The notes under the pieces: model-generated
The model's database searches: none
Told to the model about the DNA's origin: nothing
Seen by the model: the letters and a program-made list of their open reading frames with translations, nothing else
Position numbers and translations under genes: made by a program
Assembly: GCA_934045905.1 (NCBI GenBank)
Contig: OW203768.1
Coordinates: 3,810,316 to 3,874,315 of the forward strand
DNA: 64,000 bases
Direction: 5' to 3'
Source of the DNA: Leuctra nigra
Lineage: Eukaryota; Arthropoda; Insecta; Plecoptera; Leuctridae
Shown: one piece after another, positions 56,039 through 64,000 of the stretch
Layout of the letters: every line of letters begins with the position of its first letter
How positions within the stretch are numbered: position 1 is the stretch's first letter

Positions 56039-56910
56039 TGCGTAATAATTTACTTTAAAGTAAAGTAACTACTATCACTTGAACTCTTAAAACATTTAAA
56101 GTTTAGAAAACTTATTTATCATAAGCCTTCTCGAAGTGACATACTATTATTTTATCATGGTACTTAGATTTATAGATTAGATAATAAAGTCTACAGAATT
56201 CATCAAGGAAGCAGTGATAAAAGAAAACTTATTGATAGGTTAATTTTGACATTGACATAATTAGTTATGATTGTTTTGAAATATATACCCTTTATATACT
56301 CTTGAAGTTCAAAGTTTTATGATGATCGCGTAAAAAGATTCTAGTATATTTGCTCACGACGTTTGTCTCATATTGCCATTTAGTTATGCTTTTACTCTTT
56401 GCTTTTACCAAGCTTTCTAGCCAAGTTAGGTAGGTACAAACTACTTATCAAGTTTCCGATGAAATTAATGGATCGATTTTGCTGGAAATCATTAGGTTTC
56501 TGCAGTGGATAGTAATGAATCTTTTGTGAAAAAAATTGGCCAGATCCATTACTTCGTTTAAAATGTAATGCGAAATACACAGACAGACAGATAAAAAAAA
56601 AACAGAGATTCGAGCCGTAAGTTTCAAGTGGAGTCGCTCGCTACGCTCGCTTGATAAGATCCTGTGATTTTTGAAAATTATCAAGGAACCGTTTAATTAG
56701 AAAGGTTCAATTGATCAACTATAAACTTCTCAAGGTTATTGGGACCAATATTTTAGAAATTTTTGAGACTTTTATACAAGTCTGTGAAGAAATTCAAGAA
56801 TAAATATTGGCTTTTAAATTTAATAACATTTTCCATAGAAAAATTTCGGTTCGAGGTGTTGCGCGTATCCGTGCTCGCTCATCAACGCGTTACACAGAGC
56901 GTTTTCCTAG

Positions 56911-57015
56911 TAGGAATAATGGAAGACCACACTTATGCTATCAACAATGTCCATGCTCAGGGGATAGTAAAGGACGTTGAACCCGTGGTAAGTGAGATGG
57001 TGATAACTGAAGACG
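56911..57015 (+). pseudogene. small acidic gene, copy 2, first part
   Basis: Follows an acceptor TAG at 56911-56913. The ATG at 56919 encodes MEDHTYAINNVHAQGIVKDVEPVV, then MVITED, where the LINE tail begins. Similarity to copy 1 covers MEDH and the EDxEPV stretch. The second part lies after the LINE at 58711-58791. No domain recognised. Confidence 0.4.
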
Positions 57016-58700
57016 TTTTTATTTATTTATTTGTTTATTTATTTGTACAATATATCCAACAGAGTAAAACTCCACAAGTGGACATAACATATAAAATAAC
57101 AACAAATTATGAAAAACTAACAGAGAAAAGCAATTGATACAATAAGTTAAAAATTAAAACAGGAAAAATTTAAATAATCACCTCAAACTAAACTATACTA
57201 ATCTAATGCTAATTTATGAACCTAATCTAAACTGGGGCTAAATCAAATACAAATTTATTAAAAATGGACCTAATGTTTTCAATAGAATTGTTAAAAATAT
57301 CTAATGTGTTATCAATTTGGAAGTTGAAATTATCAAAAGTATACATCATTCTATTAACACAAGAATGTTTCAAAATATTTATCCTACTTTTATGAGTTTT
57401 AAATGATGATTTGTGGCGAGTGAGGCGGGAAGGAACTGAAAAATTGATTTTAGACAGAAGTTGAGGACAGTCGATTGAGTTATTAATTAATTTATGAAGA
57501 AATAAAATGTCAGTTAGTTGCCTCCGTTGTGAAAGCGTGTGCAATTTAGCTGACCGGCATAAATCATGATAATCTCTCCTGGGGTATTGTATTTTATTTT
57601 TATAACAAATCCATTTTATGAAACGCTGCTGAACCTTTTCAAGAAGAGCAATCTTGGTAACTTGATGTGGATTCCATATTATCGACGCATAATCTAAATA
57701 TGGTCGTACTGTTGTTAAAAATAGCATTCTGTTCGTCGGAATTGAGAAATACTTGAAACAAGTACGTCTCAGAAATCCAAGCATTTGAAAAGCTTTAGTA
57801 GCTGTGGCATTAATATGACTTTTGAAAGATAAATCCGAGCTCAGCATGACACCTAAATCCTTAATTTTCTGAACTCGCTCAAGAATGTTACCGTTCAGCA
57901 TGTAATTAAAGTTAAAATTTGATGCTTTAAGAGTGAAAGTGATTGCGTTACATTTGCTGAAGTTAAGTTGCAGTTGCCAAAGATTACACCAACAGGAGAG
58001 AGCCGTCAGATCATCTTGTAACTTTTGACAATCCTGGACAGAGGATATTGGTTGGTATAACTTGAGGTCATCCGCATATAACATGCATTCTGAATTTGAT
58101 ATTATGTCCGGGATGTCATTAACAAATAATACGAAAAGTAGGGGTCCCAGCACCGACCCCTGGGGCACACCTGAGGTCACACCGACAGGATCCGATTTGT
58201 CTCCATTCACAATCACTACTTGCCTCCGATCTGTCAAGTAGCTTGTAAGAAGTTTGTGCAATTGGCATAAAATTCCAAACGAAGTTAATTTATGCAATAG
58301 CAAAACATGGTTAACACTGTCGAAAGCTTTAGAGAAGTCGGTGTATATAGCATCTACTTGCTTCAAATTGTTTAAATGACGTGCAAGATCGTCCACATAA
58401 ATGCCAAGATTAGTAACAGTTGACCTCTTATTGAGGAATCCATGTTGATACATAGTTATGTATTGCTGGCAATGGTCATAAATGCGCCGATGCAGTAAAC
58501 TTTCAAAAACTTTAGAAACGACAGGTAACAATGATATTGGTCTATAGTTTTTAACATCAAATCGACTGCCTTTCTTCAATATGGGAAAGTTATTAAGTCG
58601 ACCAATGTACCCAACAGATGAGTTAACCGTGGTAACAATTAGGATGGAGGATCGGAGGCTATACAAACGTGGAAATGGACTTCGCATTAATGTAAGAATA
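57016..58700 (-). mobile_element. 5'-truncated Jockey-type LINE
   Basis: Minus-strand element with a 3' tail made of AAATAAAC/AAATAAAT repeats at 57046-57016, a 3' UTR, and the C-terminal two-thirds of an RT ORF. It separates the two parts of small acidic gene copy 2. The 5' boundary near 58700 is approximate. A target duplication could not be settled. Confidence 0.8.
57227..58687 (-). CDS. LINE reverse transcriptase, 5'-truncated
   Basis: 486 residues. Motifs in order: KKGSRFDVKNYRPISLLPV, DFSKAFDSV, GVPQGSVLGPLLF and YADDLKLY (the catalytic aspartates are encoded near 58067-58078), then LGVMLSSDLSF and the usual C-terminal RRTCFKYF and RPYLDYASIIWNP blocks. No RNase H domain follows and no endonuclease precedes it, so it cannot move by itself. 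The first 30 residues do not match the RT pattern well and may be read-in. The frame has no internal stop, so truncation is recent or was present from insertion. Confidence 0.9.
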   Translation of the reverse strand: MRSPFPRLYSLRSSILIVTTVNSSVGYIGRLNNFPILKKGSRFDVKNYRPISLLPVVSKVFESLLHRRIYDHCQQYITMYQHGFLNKRSTVTNLGIYVDDLARHLNNLKQVDAIYTDFSKAFDSVNHVLLLHKLTSFGILCQLHKLLTSYLTDRRQVVIVNGDKSDPVGVTSGVPQGSVLGPLLFVLFVNDIPDIISNSECMLYADDLKLYQPISSVQDCQKLQDDLTALSCWCNLWQLQLNFSKCNAITFTLKASNFNFNYMLNGNILERVQKIKDLGVMLSSDLSFKSHINATATKAFQMLGFLRRTCFKYFSIPTNRMLFLTTVRPYLDYASIIWNPHQVTKIALLEKVQQRFIKWICYKNKIQYPRRDYHDLCRSAKLHTLSQRRQLTDILFLHKLINNSIDCPQLLSKINFSVPSRLTRHKSSFKTHKSRINILKHSCVNRMMYTFDNFNFQIDNTLDIFNNSIENIRSIFNKFVFDLAPV

Positions 58701-58710
58701 TCTACAATGT

Positions 58711-58791
58711 GTGGACGTAGATGACGATAAAAATATGCTACAGTTCCCTCTCTCAGAGGAGGAGGTGGAGGACATTCTACGTGAGATATAG
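58711..58791 (+). pseudogene. small acidic gene, copy 2, last part
   Basis: Encodes VDVDDDKNMLQFPLSEEEVEDILREI and a stop. It matches the copy 1 segment EIPSISAEDVEKILNEV in the pattern S-x-E-(E/D)-V-E-(D/K)-IL. It lies right after the LINE and would join the first part if that insertion were absent. Confidence 0.4.
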
Positions 58792-59294
58792 GCCCTGCGC
58801 AACTCTTTCACTCAACTACGTGGTCTGTCTTCCGAGCCGACTACCGTCGTCTAGGTCATCTTAATGTTCGCAGCGCTGCCTGGTGATCGTCGTCCACACT
58901 GGATCTGCTTAATATAATGTTTTATTTTCAAATGTTATTTTAATGATTTTCCCATCTTCTTTTTGGAGTTCGAACTTTTATAAAAGTCCAAACTCCATTC
59001 TTAACTGGACGGAGATCTTGTAGGGTAGGTAGCAGTAGTTATGTAAAATCATTAAATTAAATTGTTATTTTATTTGTCTTTGTAAGTATATTGTCTTTAA
59101 ATCTAAAATTATTACTCTACAAGACTGAGTCCAGTTAGGAGAGAAAATGGTTATAAGTTTAAACAAGAAACAATGTTTGTGAACAGATTTATTTAGAATT
59201 GTTATTGTTTAACAAATTAGATCAGTCAAAGGTTTTAAAGTTAAATTATTTTGAAGACAAGTTAGTCGTTCGTTTCTGACATAATGTAGCTTCA
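58792..59294. other. non-coding interval
   Basis: No supported gene. A self-complementary patch GAACTTTTATAAAAGTCC lies at about 58970-58990. Confidence 0.4.
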
Positions 59295-59580
59295 TTGTTA
59301 AGACATTGTTTGGATAATACTGATGCGTTATTAAGTGAAAATGTCAGGAATATGAAGTCCACTTATTTTAAGGAATTGGTGGGGAATCAACAAGGAGCCG
59401 ACATACTGTGCCCCGATCCAGACACAACATTTTCTATCAAACAAATTAGGGTTAGAAAAAGATTTGAAAAACAAAATTGGAAAAGAAAAATGTCATTGTA
59501 TCAAGAAAATGAAGTCCACCGGTTCTATGAAATTGGTGGGGAATCAGCAAGGAGTCGACGTACCGTGCCCCGCTTTTGAT
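59295..59580 (+). pseudogene. remnant with a duplicated KELVGNQQGAD segment
   Basis: Two related stretches, about 59350-59430 and 59515-59600, encode variants of LVGNQQG(A/V)D followed by CP and D/F residues, in different frames. The second lies directly before the macro-domain ORF. No family recognised; it may be part of the same degraded polyprotein as the macro domain. Confidence 0.35.
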
Positions 59581-59582
59581 AA

Positions 59583-60140
59583 GCTTCATCCGATATTGAG
59601 TCTGAATCAATAAGTAATCAGTCAAAAACTAATGTTAAGTTAGTGGAAATCAAAGGAAATCTGTTGTCTTCTCCAGACAGTGTTCCTATAGCGCATTGTT
59701 GTTCACGGGACATGAAATTATCCCGCGGCCTCGGTTTGGAGTTTAGAAATCATTTCGGAAATATTGACGCATTAAGAAAAATGAGTCATAATCATAATCC
59801 AAAAGTTGTTTTCCTCAGAGAAAAGGGTCGTTTAATCTTCTATTTAATAACGAAGGAATGTTTCTACATGAAACCAACTCTTCAAAAATTAGAAGAATCG
59901 TTGTGCTAGCTGAAGAAATTATGTGTTCAACACGGTGTCACCCGGTTAGCCATACCCACTCTTGGGTGTGGACTAGATGGTCTCAAGTGGGATCAAGTCA
60001 GACCCATGTTGATACGCATTTTTCAAGACACCGACATTCAAATGATCGTGTGTCATTGGCCGATCGAATCAGGACTCCCTTTGATTTCACCAACAAGTCT
60101 AGATGATCAAGTGTATGTATGTGGATTCTATGTCTGATAT
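59583..60140 (+). pseudogene. macro domain of TARG1/OARD1 type, one in-frame stop
   Basis: ADP-ribose-binding macro domain. It shows IKGNLLSSP, AHCCSRDMKLSRGLG, LREKGRLIFYLITKE and LAIPTLGCGLDGLKW in order. From memory of human TARG1, the catalytic Lys lies in the LITK motif and the catalytic Asp in GCGLD; both are present here (about 59845-59856 and 59976-59978). Such enzymes remove ADP-ribose from acidic side chains. A TAG at 59907-59909 breaks the frame between ESLC and LKKLC; the frame is otherwise open to TGA at 60138. No intron is seen within the domain. It may be a retrocopy or a retroelement-borne domain. Confidence 0.78.
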
Positions 60141-61574
60141 ACCTATCTCAAAGGAAGAAACAAAAGAAGAAACTGGAACTAAGAAGAGACGTCATCAGTC
60201 TAGTTTGATTGATAATCAGAAAGATTATAAAGTTAAAAAGAAAGTTTCGTTTGATTAGATTAGATTAGATTAATAGGGTTTAACGGCGCGTCAACGACGA
60301 GGTTATATTGCGCACATTAATTATTTAACTTTAAACTTTGTTGAATTAAGTGGAGGACACTGGGAGGGGGTTGACCTAACGGGCCCGATCCGGGGGAGTC
60401 CAGCACTGATGGGAAGGCCAGGCCGGAATGGGGACGAACCGGGGGGTGTAAGGATTCGGGCCGGCGGAACCCGATTTCAGGGGGATCACCATCTCGAGGG
60501 GGAAGGCCGGCCCGATGGGGACCGCAAAATCAAGAGAGGACATGGTTAGGCCAACCCTGGCAGCTCTTTGTCTGGGCCTCACCACTGACCTGTCCGGCAT
60601 GGGTAGCCCTTACCCATGAGCATATGCTCGCCGGCGTAGCTGCAATGGATCGTTGGCCAACACAAACCCCACCACCGCGATAAGGTGGCAGCCGTCGGTG
60701 GGGAGTTTCGTTTGATTGCAATGCAAATTCTTGCAAGTTAATGTTTGTCGATACTCCTATGAAGTCTTTGGCTCATTTGAAGCCTTATCATATTACTCGA
60801 GTAGCAAGTTCGTTTTCTAAAGATGCATCTAATCATCTTGTGAATGATACAAGAGATTTTTCAAAGTCTCACGTTGAGCCCAATTATATTGCCAGTGTTG
60901 CAAATTCTATTTCTACGATTCATGATAAATATGATCGTATGGCCAGTGTTGCCAAGTCTACTATTGATGCATCAAATAATGTTAAAAGTGGCACAAATTC
61001 TAGTATCAAGAAATCAGTTGATGAACTCAAACCTAATTTAAGGAAATCTCATGATTAAGACCTACAGAAAACTTTAGATGAGTCAATCCGTCTTGCTAAT
61101 AAAGCAATTCAAAATGAAAACCTGTTCGAAAAATCAGTTCATAGTTGTATAACGTAGTTGTATATTTTTGTATCTTTATTATTGAGTCTGTTTCTGTCAA
61201 ACATTCAATTGGAAAAGGAAGAAACAAGACCAATTGACCCACATTTGAAATGTGACAAATCTGTAAAAATAACAAAACCGCAAGGAGCTTCTCAATCAAT
61301 GAGAGTTCAAGTGCGAACTGTTAAAAGTCAAGTAATTCTGCCAAATACAGAGACTTTAGTAGAAGTCAGGCAGAAAAGATTTCTAAATAGAAAAAGAAAT
61401 CCAGAAGACAAGAAATCAGTCTTATTCATTCCTCACAGTCATCTGCCATTAGGATTTCGAGCTGCAGATGCACTGTACACAGAAAATGAGGAATTGGAAT
61501 TGAAAGTTTTAGTCACAAATATTACTAATGCCAAGACAGAAGTCCCAGATGCTTGGGCATTTAGAAATTTGTGA
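60121..61574 (+). pseudogene. degraded polyprotein ORF, split by a SINE-like insertion
   Basis: The frame starts near MSDIPISKEETKEE and runs to KKKVSFD at 60256; the insertion 60257-60703 plus one copy of the duplicated site follow, and the frame resumes at CNANSCK near 60718. It then contains repeated (V/S)A(S/N)S...I patterns, a stop TAA at about 61056, another TAG at about 61155, and a final segment VRTVKSQVILPNTETLVEV ... LPLGFRAADALY. That last segment resembles the region after the aspartic protease in Ty3/Gypsy-type polyproteins, but this is a weak impression. Relation to the macro domain is by adjacency (one frame apart) only. Confidence 0.45.
60257..60703 (-). mobile_element. SINE-like element made of LINE 5' and 3' ends, 14-bp TSD
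   Basis: AGTTTCGTTTGATT flanks both sides (60243-60256 and 60704-60717). On the minus strand the insertion opens CCCCACCGACGGCTGCCACC, like the 5' end of the I-type LINE at 3454, and closes with GACGCGCCGTTAAAC and an AATCT repeat tail. The part before the tail matches the LINE 3' remnant at 23625-23836. So it joins LINE 5' and 3' ends without coding sequence, comparable to RIME relative to ingi in trypanosomes. It is almost certainly mobilised by the LINE. Confidence 0.85.
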
Positions 61575-61827
61575 TTATCAAGGCAAAAAGGCTTGGAATT
61601 TTCTGGACCAATGAGATCAAGAATCTTTAAGAATCAACAGTTATGATTGGCAAATTTAATAATTTAATATTTTACCGCCAATATATAGAGTGTAGCACAT
61701 GCAAGGTTAGAAAATTGAAATTTCAGCTTATTTTAGACTCTAAAACCTGTTGCATCATGAAATAAATATTTCATCACACCAAACAAAGATCGACCACCAT
61801 ATTCAGTTTGTTCTATATAAAAGAAAA
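61575..61827. other. non-coding interval with a TATA-like box
   Basis: Contains CTATATAAAAG at about 61813-61823 just before the candidate gene. No ORF. Confidence 0.4.
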
Positions 61828-62298
61828 ATGTGTTTTAATGCAATAATTCAGGATATTACAGGTAAGATAATGGGTTTGTTTATACAATTTACTCTTATTA
61901 GTTCAAGTTTATAACATTATTTAGTGCAGAGATTATTAGATTAGCTTATTTAATATTTTAGCTGAGGATCATCAGGAGGACGCCAACAATGATGATCTGG
62001 AATTTCTGGAGAATGGGGCTGTTGAAGTACTAAACGAGGTACCTACCTAAATGAACTAGCTAACGAATCTCATGAGGAGGGAGAAGATTCAGACGTACTC
62101 ATAGTGGATGTAGATCCTGAAGAATATAAACAATTTCTCCTTGAAAATAACGTCACTAATGAAGATAATGGATTAGATACTGTCTGGCACGTGCTGGACG
62201 AATATACCGAAAAGGAAGAGGAAGGAAAAGAAGAGGAAAAGAAAGGAGAGAAAGAAAAGAAAGGAGTAGAAGAAAAGGAGAAGAAATTACTTGAATAA
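61828..62298 (+). CDS. candidate two-exon small acidic gene (copy 3 relative)
   Basis: Exon 1 could start at ATG 61828 (MCFNAIIQDIT) and ends at a donor CAG|GTAAGA (61862). A 100-bp intron ends in ATATTTTAG at 61961. Exon 2 keeps the phase (AEDHQEDANNDDLEFLENGAVEVLNE) but hits TAA at 62048 after about 29 codons. A different frame (+1) then carries NELANESHEEGEDSDVLIVDVDPEEYKQFLLENN to a Glu/Lys-rich end and stop at 62298, so a one- or two-base change near 62036-62046 is likely. The VDVD...QF-L pattern recalls copy 2. A TATA-like box is only about 12 bp before the ATG, which does not fit a normal start. Confidence 0.35.
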
Positions 62299-62809
62299 AA
62301 AAATAAAAAAATAAAAAAACAAAGCTATCAATTAAAGTTAGTCATGACAACCTTTTCAGTTCGATAATAATTTTCTTTTTGGGAAGAATAAGATTCCTTT
62401 TAATGTAATACCAATATAATATTTAATAAAATCTACATAAATAAGTTTGATCACTTAATTATTATCTTATCCCTGAAAATAGTCCTCAATCTAAGATCTT
62501 TTCAGAGACCAGTCAACCATAATCTAGTTAAGTATTTCAAATTTTAATAAAAGGTGTGTGTGTGTGTGTAACTTAATTAGTGACCAATTTATTACATTTA
62601 TAAAATATTTGGAGATATCTTATGGAATTAGAATATTGTATTGTTAAACACATGAATAACAAGGTCATCTCCAGGTATTTCACAGCCATTAAATGGTACC
62701 TAAAGTAAAGTATTCATTTATAATTATTGTTCCTTCACTTACAACGTTCAATTCTTCTGTATAAATTAGGTAATGTTCAATGTTCTATTTGCGTTTCCAT
62801 ATTTTTCAG
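62299..62809. other. non-coding AT-rich interval
   Basis: No ORF. Contains AATAAAAAAATAAAAAAAT repeats right after the small gene and a GTGTGTGTGTGTGTG run at about 62554. Polyadenylation-like signals for the small gene could lie at 62297-62315. Confidence 0.4.
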
Positions 62810-62947
62810 TCTTCAAATGATTCCAACCGAAGGAAGTCCATGTTTAATCTTACAAAACCACACCCTGAGCCGATGCTATTCCGCTATGATCCGTCTCCGT
62901 TGCCGAGTCCCGTGGAGCTACGACTCTCTCCGGAAACTGTCGACTGA
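62810..62947 (+). other. candidate terminal exon
   Basis: A good acceptor ATATTTTTCAG (ending 62809) is followed by an open frame SSNDSNRRKSMFNLTKP, PEPMLFRYDPSPLPSPVELR and LSPETVD with a stop at 62945. Codon use and Pro-rich composition look protein-like. No start and no matching upstream donor could be assigned; it could belong to the small gene just upstream or to another. Confidence 0.35.
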
Positions 62948-63820
62948 AGCTACGACGTCGCTGACTGGTGTCCAACAGCGGAACCTCTTCAAGTCAAGAT
63001 CAAGAACTAGGACTACGGGAGTTGGCGATCAAGATTCGACTTCATATTCCGGTATCAATTAAAATGTATTTATTGTAATGGAGCAGGTTTTCTCCATATT
63101 ATTTAGCCTATTGCCTATGCAATTCATGGCTCAGACAAACGACTAATATTACATTTACATCACTATCTCACATTATCTATGTTGGGAATATGAAGAGCTG
63201 TTGATTGAATTCATGAACAAACAGTTATGTTAAAACTCATTTATTAGAATCATTACTTTGGATTCAGACTTGGTGTACCACTTTGCAACTCAAGAGTCAT
63301 TTTCACATGTAACCAGAACAGTTTCATAAAACCTCATTAATAACATTGTTGTCAGTTCAATGGAGGGAGATTTACATACATTGTTGGCAAGTACACTGTT
63401 TAAGATGTTGTAAGATGATGCAGGAGAGACTATCATTAAATAATATTGTTTCGGATCATTACTGTCATAGAAATTACATTCAAGTTGGACAATTTATATA
63501 GTTTATTTTAAGTTTAAAGAGGTCATTGTTGGAGACATTATTGCAGACATTTTAAGTAACTTTATTCTGTGGACAAACATGTCAGCTGGTTGTTATGAAC
63601 AAATCACTTCAATAGAGAGAAGGTCTTAACTGAGGAATTATTTAAATTTATTGTTTCAATCATTGTTGCAGATAATCAAGGGCCTCTTTGATGTGAAAAG
63701 TTTCTAGTAAAACCATGCTTGGCTCATTTGAATAATTTAAACATACAATATAAAGATCACAACAAAGAGCAGTTGATTGTCATTACACCTTAGCCATTTA
63801 AGTAGCCAAACAAGGCATTG
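62948..63820. other. non-coding interval
   Basis: AT-rich with repeated CATTGTTG-like words; no gene or element recognised. Confidence 0.45.
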
Positions 63821-64000
63821 TTGAGCGAGCGAAGCGAGCGTCTCCTTTTGGCTCTTTTGGCACGGACCTCTGTTTTTTTCCGTTTACTGACGCTATACAG
63901 GTCAGAGATTTTCTTTGATCGAGCTGAAATTTGCACACATGTGGAGACAACCTTTTCTGTTTGCTGACCCCCTAATTTTTTTGAAAAAAATTGATTGGTT
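63821..64000 (+). mobile_element. non-autonomous Helitron (copy f), cut by window end
   Basis: Begins TTGAGCGAGCGAAGCGAGCG and follows copy d through CTTTTGGCTCTTTTGGCACG and the GATCGAGCTGAAATTTGCAC block. The 3' half lies beyond the window. Confidence 0.8.

Larger units (their letters stand above)
49845..56654 (-). mobile_element. complete autonomous Helitron, 6810 bp
   Basis: Minus-strand element starting TCAAGCGAGCGTAGCGAGCG (5', at 56654) and ending with a hairpin and CCTAG (3', at 49845). It is inserted between A and T without duplication, the Helitron rule. It holds one uninterrupted Rep-helicase ORF (51275-56038). Both ends match the seven other copies in the window, making it a plausible source of their transposition proteins. 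It is nested inside copy e and so is among the youngest insertions. Confidence 0.93.
49149..56910 (+). mobile_element. non-autonomous Helitron (copy e), 952 bp, interrupted
   Basis: The 5' part (49149-49844) starts TTGAGCGAGCGTAGCGAGCG; the 3' part (56655-56910) ends ATCAACGCGTTACACAGAGC then GTTTTCCTAG. The 6810-bp autonomous Helitron lies between them in the opposite orientation. Without it, the pieces give 952 bp, close to copies a and d. It lies between A (49148) and T (56911), inside a putative splice acceptor TTTTCATTA|TAG of small acidic gene copy 2. Confidence 0.82.

Noticed and set aside
60250..60275. AGATT repeats as possible telomeric sequence
   Set aside because: They are the AATCT tail of the SINE-like insertion, bounded by its target duplication.
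62038..62062. A 25-bp intron in the third small gene to rejoin its frames
   Set aside because: Too short for a eukaryotic intron and the phases do not agree; a small indel is simpler.

Overview
This is a eukaryotic window, almost certainly from an animal and most likely an arthropod. It is AT-rich, has canonical GT...AG introns, and carries insect-typical mobile elements: I-, CR1/L2- and Jockey-type LINEs, a Penelope-like element, a Helitron, and TA- and 8-bp-TSD MITEs. A hemipteran would fit, but the sequence alone does not settle the species. There is no bacterial or operon signal. Nearly everything recognisable is a transposable element, a remnant of one, or a tandem repeat. Host coding potential is limited to a few small, spliced, partly broken candidates.

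Layout. 1-3453: 116-bp satellite, cut by the window start. 3454-8891: I-type LINE with a full 5' end, ORF1 (one stop), and an intact endonuclease/RT/RNase H ORF2 that loses its 3' end. 8.9-16 kb: MITEs and non-autonomous DNA transposons, one nested in another. 16.5-19.7 kb: Helitron derivatives, a fold-back MITE, and repeats carrying ETS/CRE-like sites. 20-24.3 kb: a possible spliced non-coding transcript over a 26-bp repeat field, a hairpin-bearing tandem repeat, a LINE 3' end and a Helitron fragment. 24.3-32.2 kb: a mosaic of local duplications and one 5'-truncated LINE. 32.9-43.8 kb: a CR1/L2-type LINE split by a second, apparently intact CR1/L2-type LINE (36247-42120) whose ORF1 has a 19-unit 54-bp repeat. 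44.0-44.7 kb: first copy of a small acidic gene. 44930-48329: a Penelope-like element with inverted repeats, the right one interrupted by a Helitron derivative. 49149-56910: a Helitron derivative holding a complete 6.8-kb autonomous Helitron in opposite orientation. 56.9-58.8 kb: second copy of the small acidic gene, split by a Jockey-type LINE. 59.3-61.6 kb: remnants including a TARG1-like macro domain and an ORF split by a SINE-like insertion. 61.8-63.0 kb: a third small spliced candidate gene and an isolated exon. 63821-end: start of another Helitron copy.

How it fits together. The main story is one Helitron family: one full Rep-helicase copy plus at least seven copies or fragments sharing its ends (5' TTGAGCGAGCG-like, 3' hairpin then CTAG). 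The Penelope-like inverted repeat preserves the empty site of one insertion, so the ends are fixed by the sequence itself. Insertions are nested in a readable order, for example small gene intron, then Helitron derivative, then autonomous Helitron. No CRISPR array, operon, rRNA or tRNA was seen.
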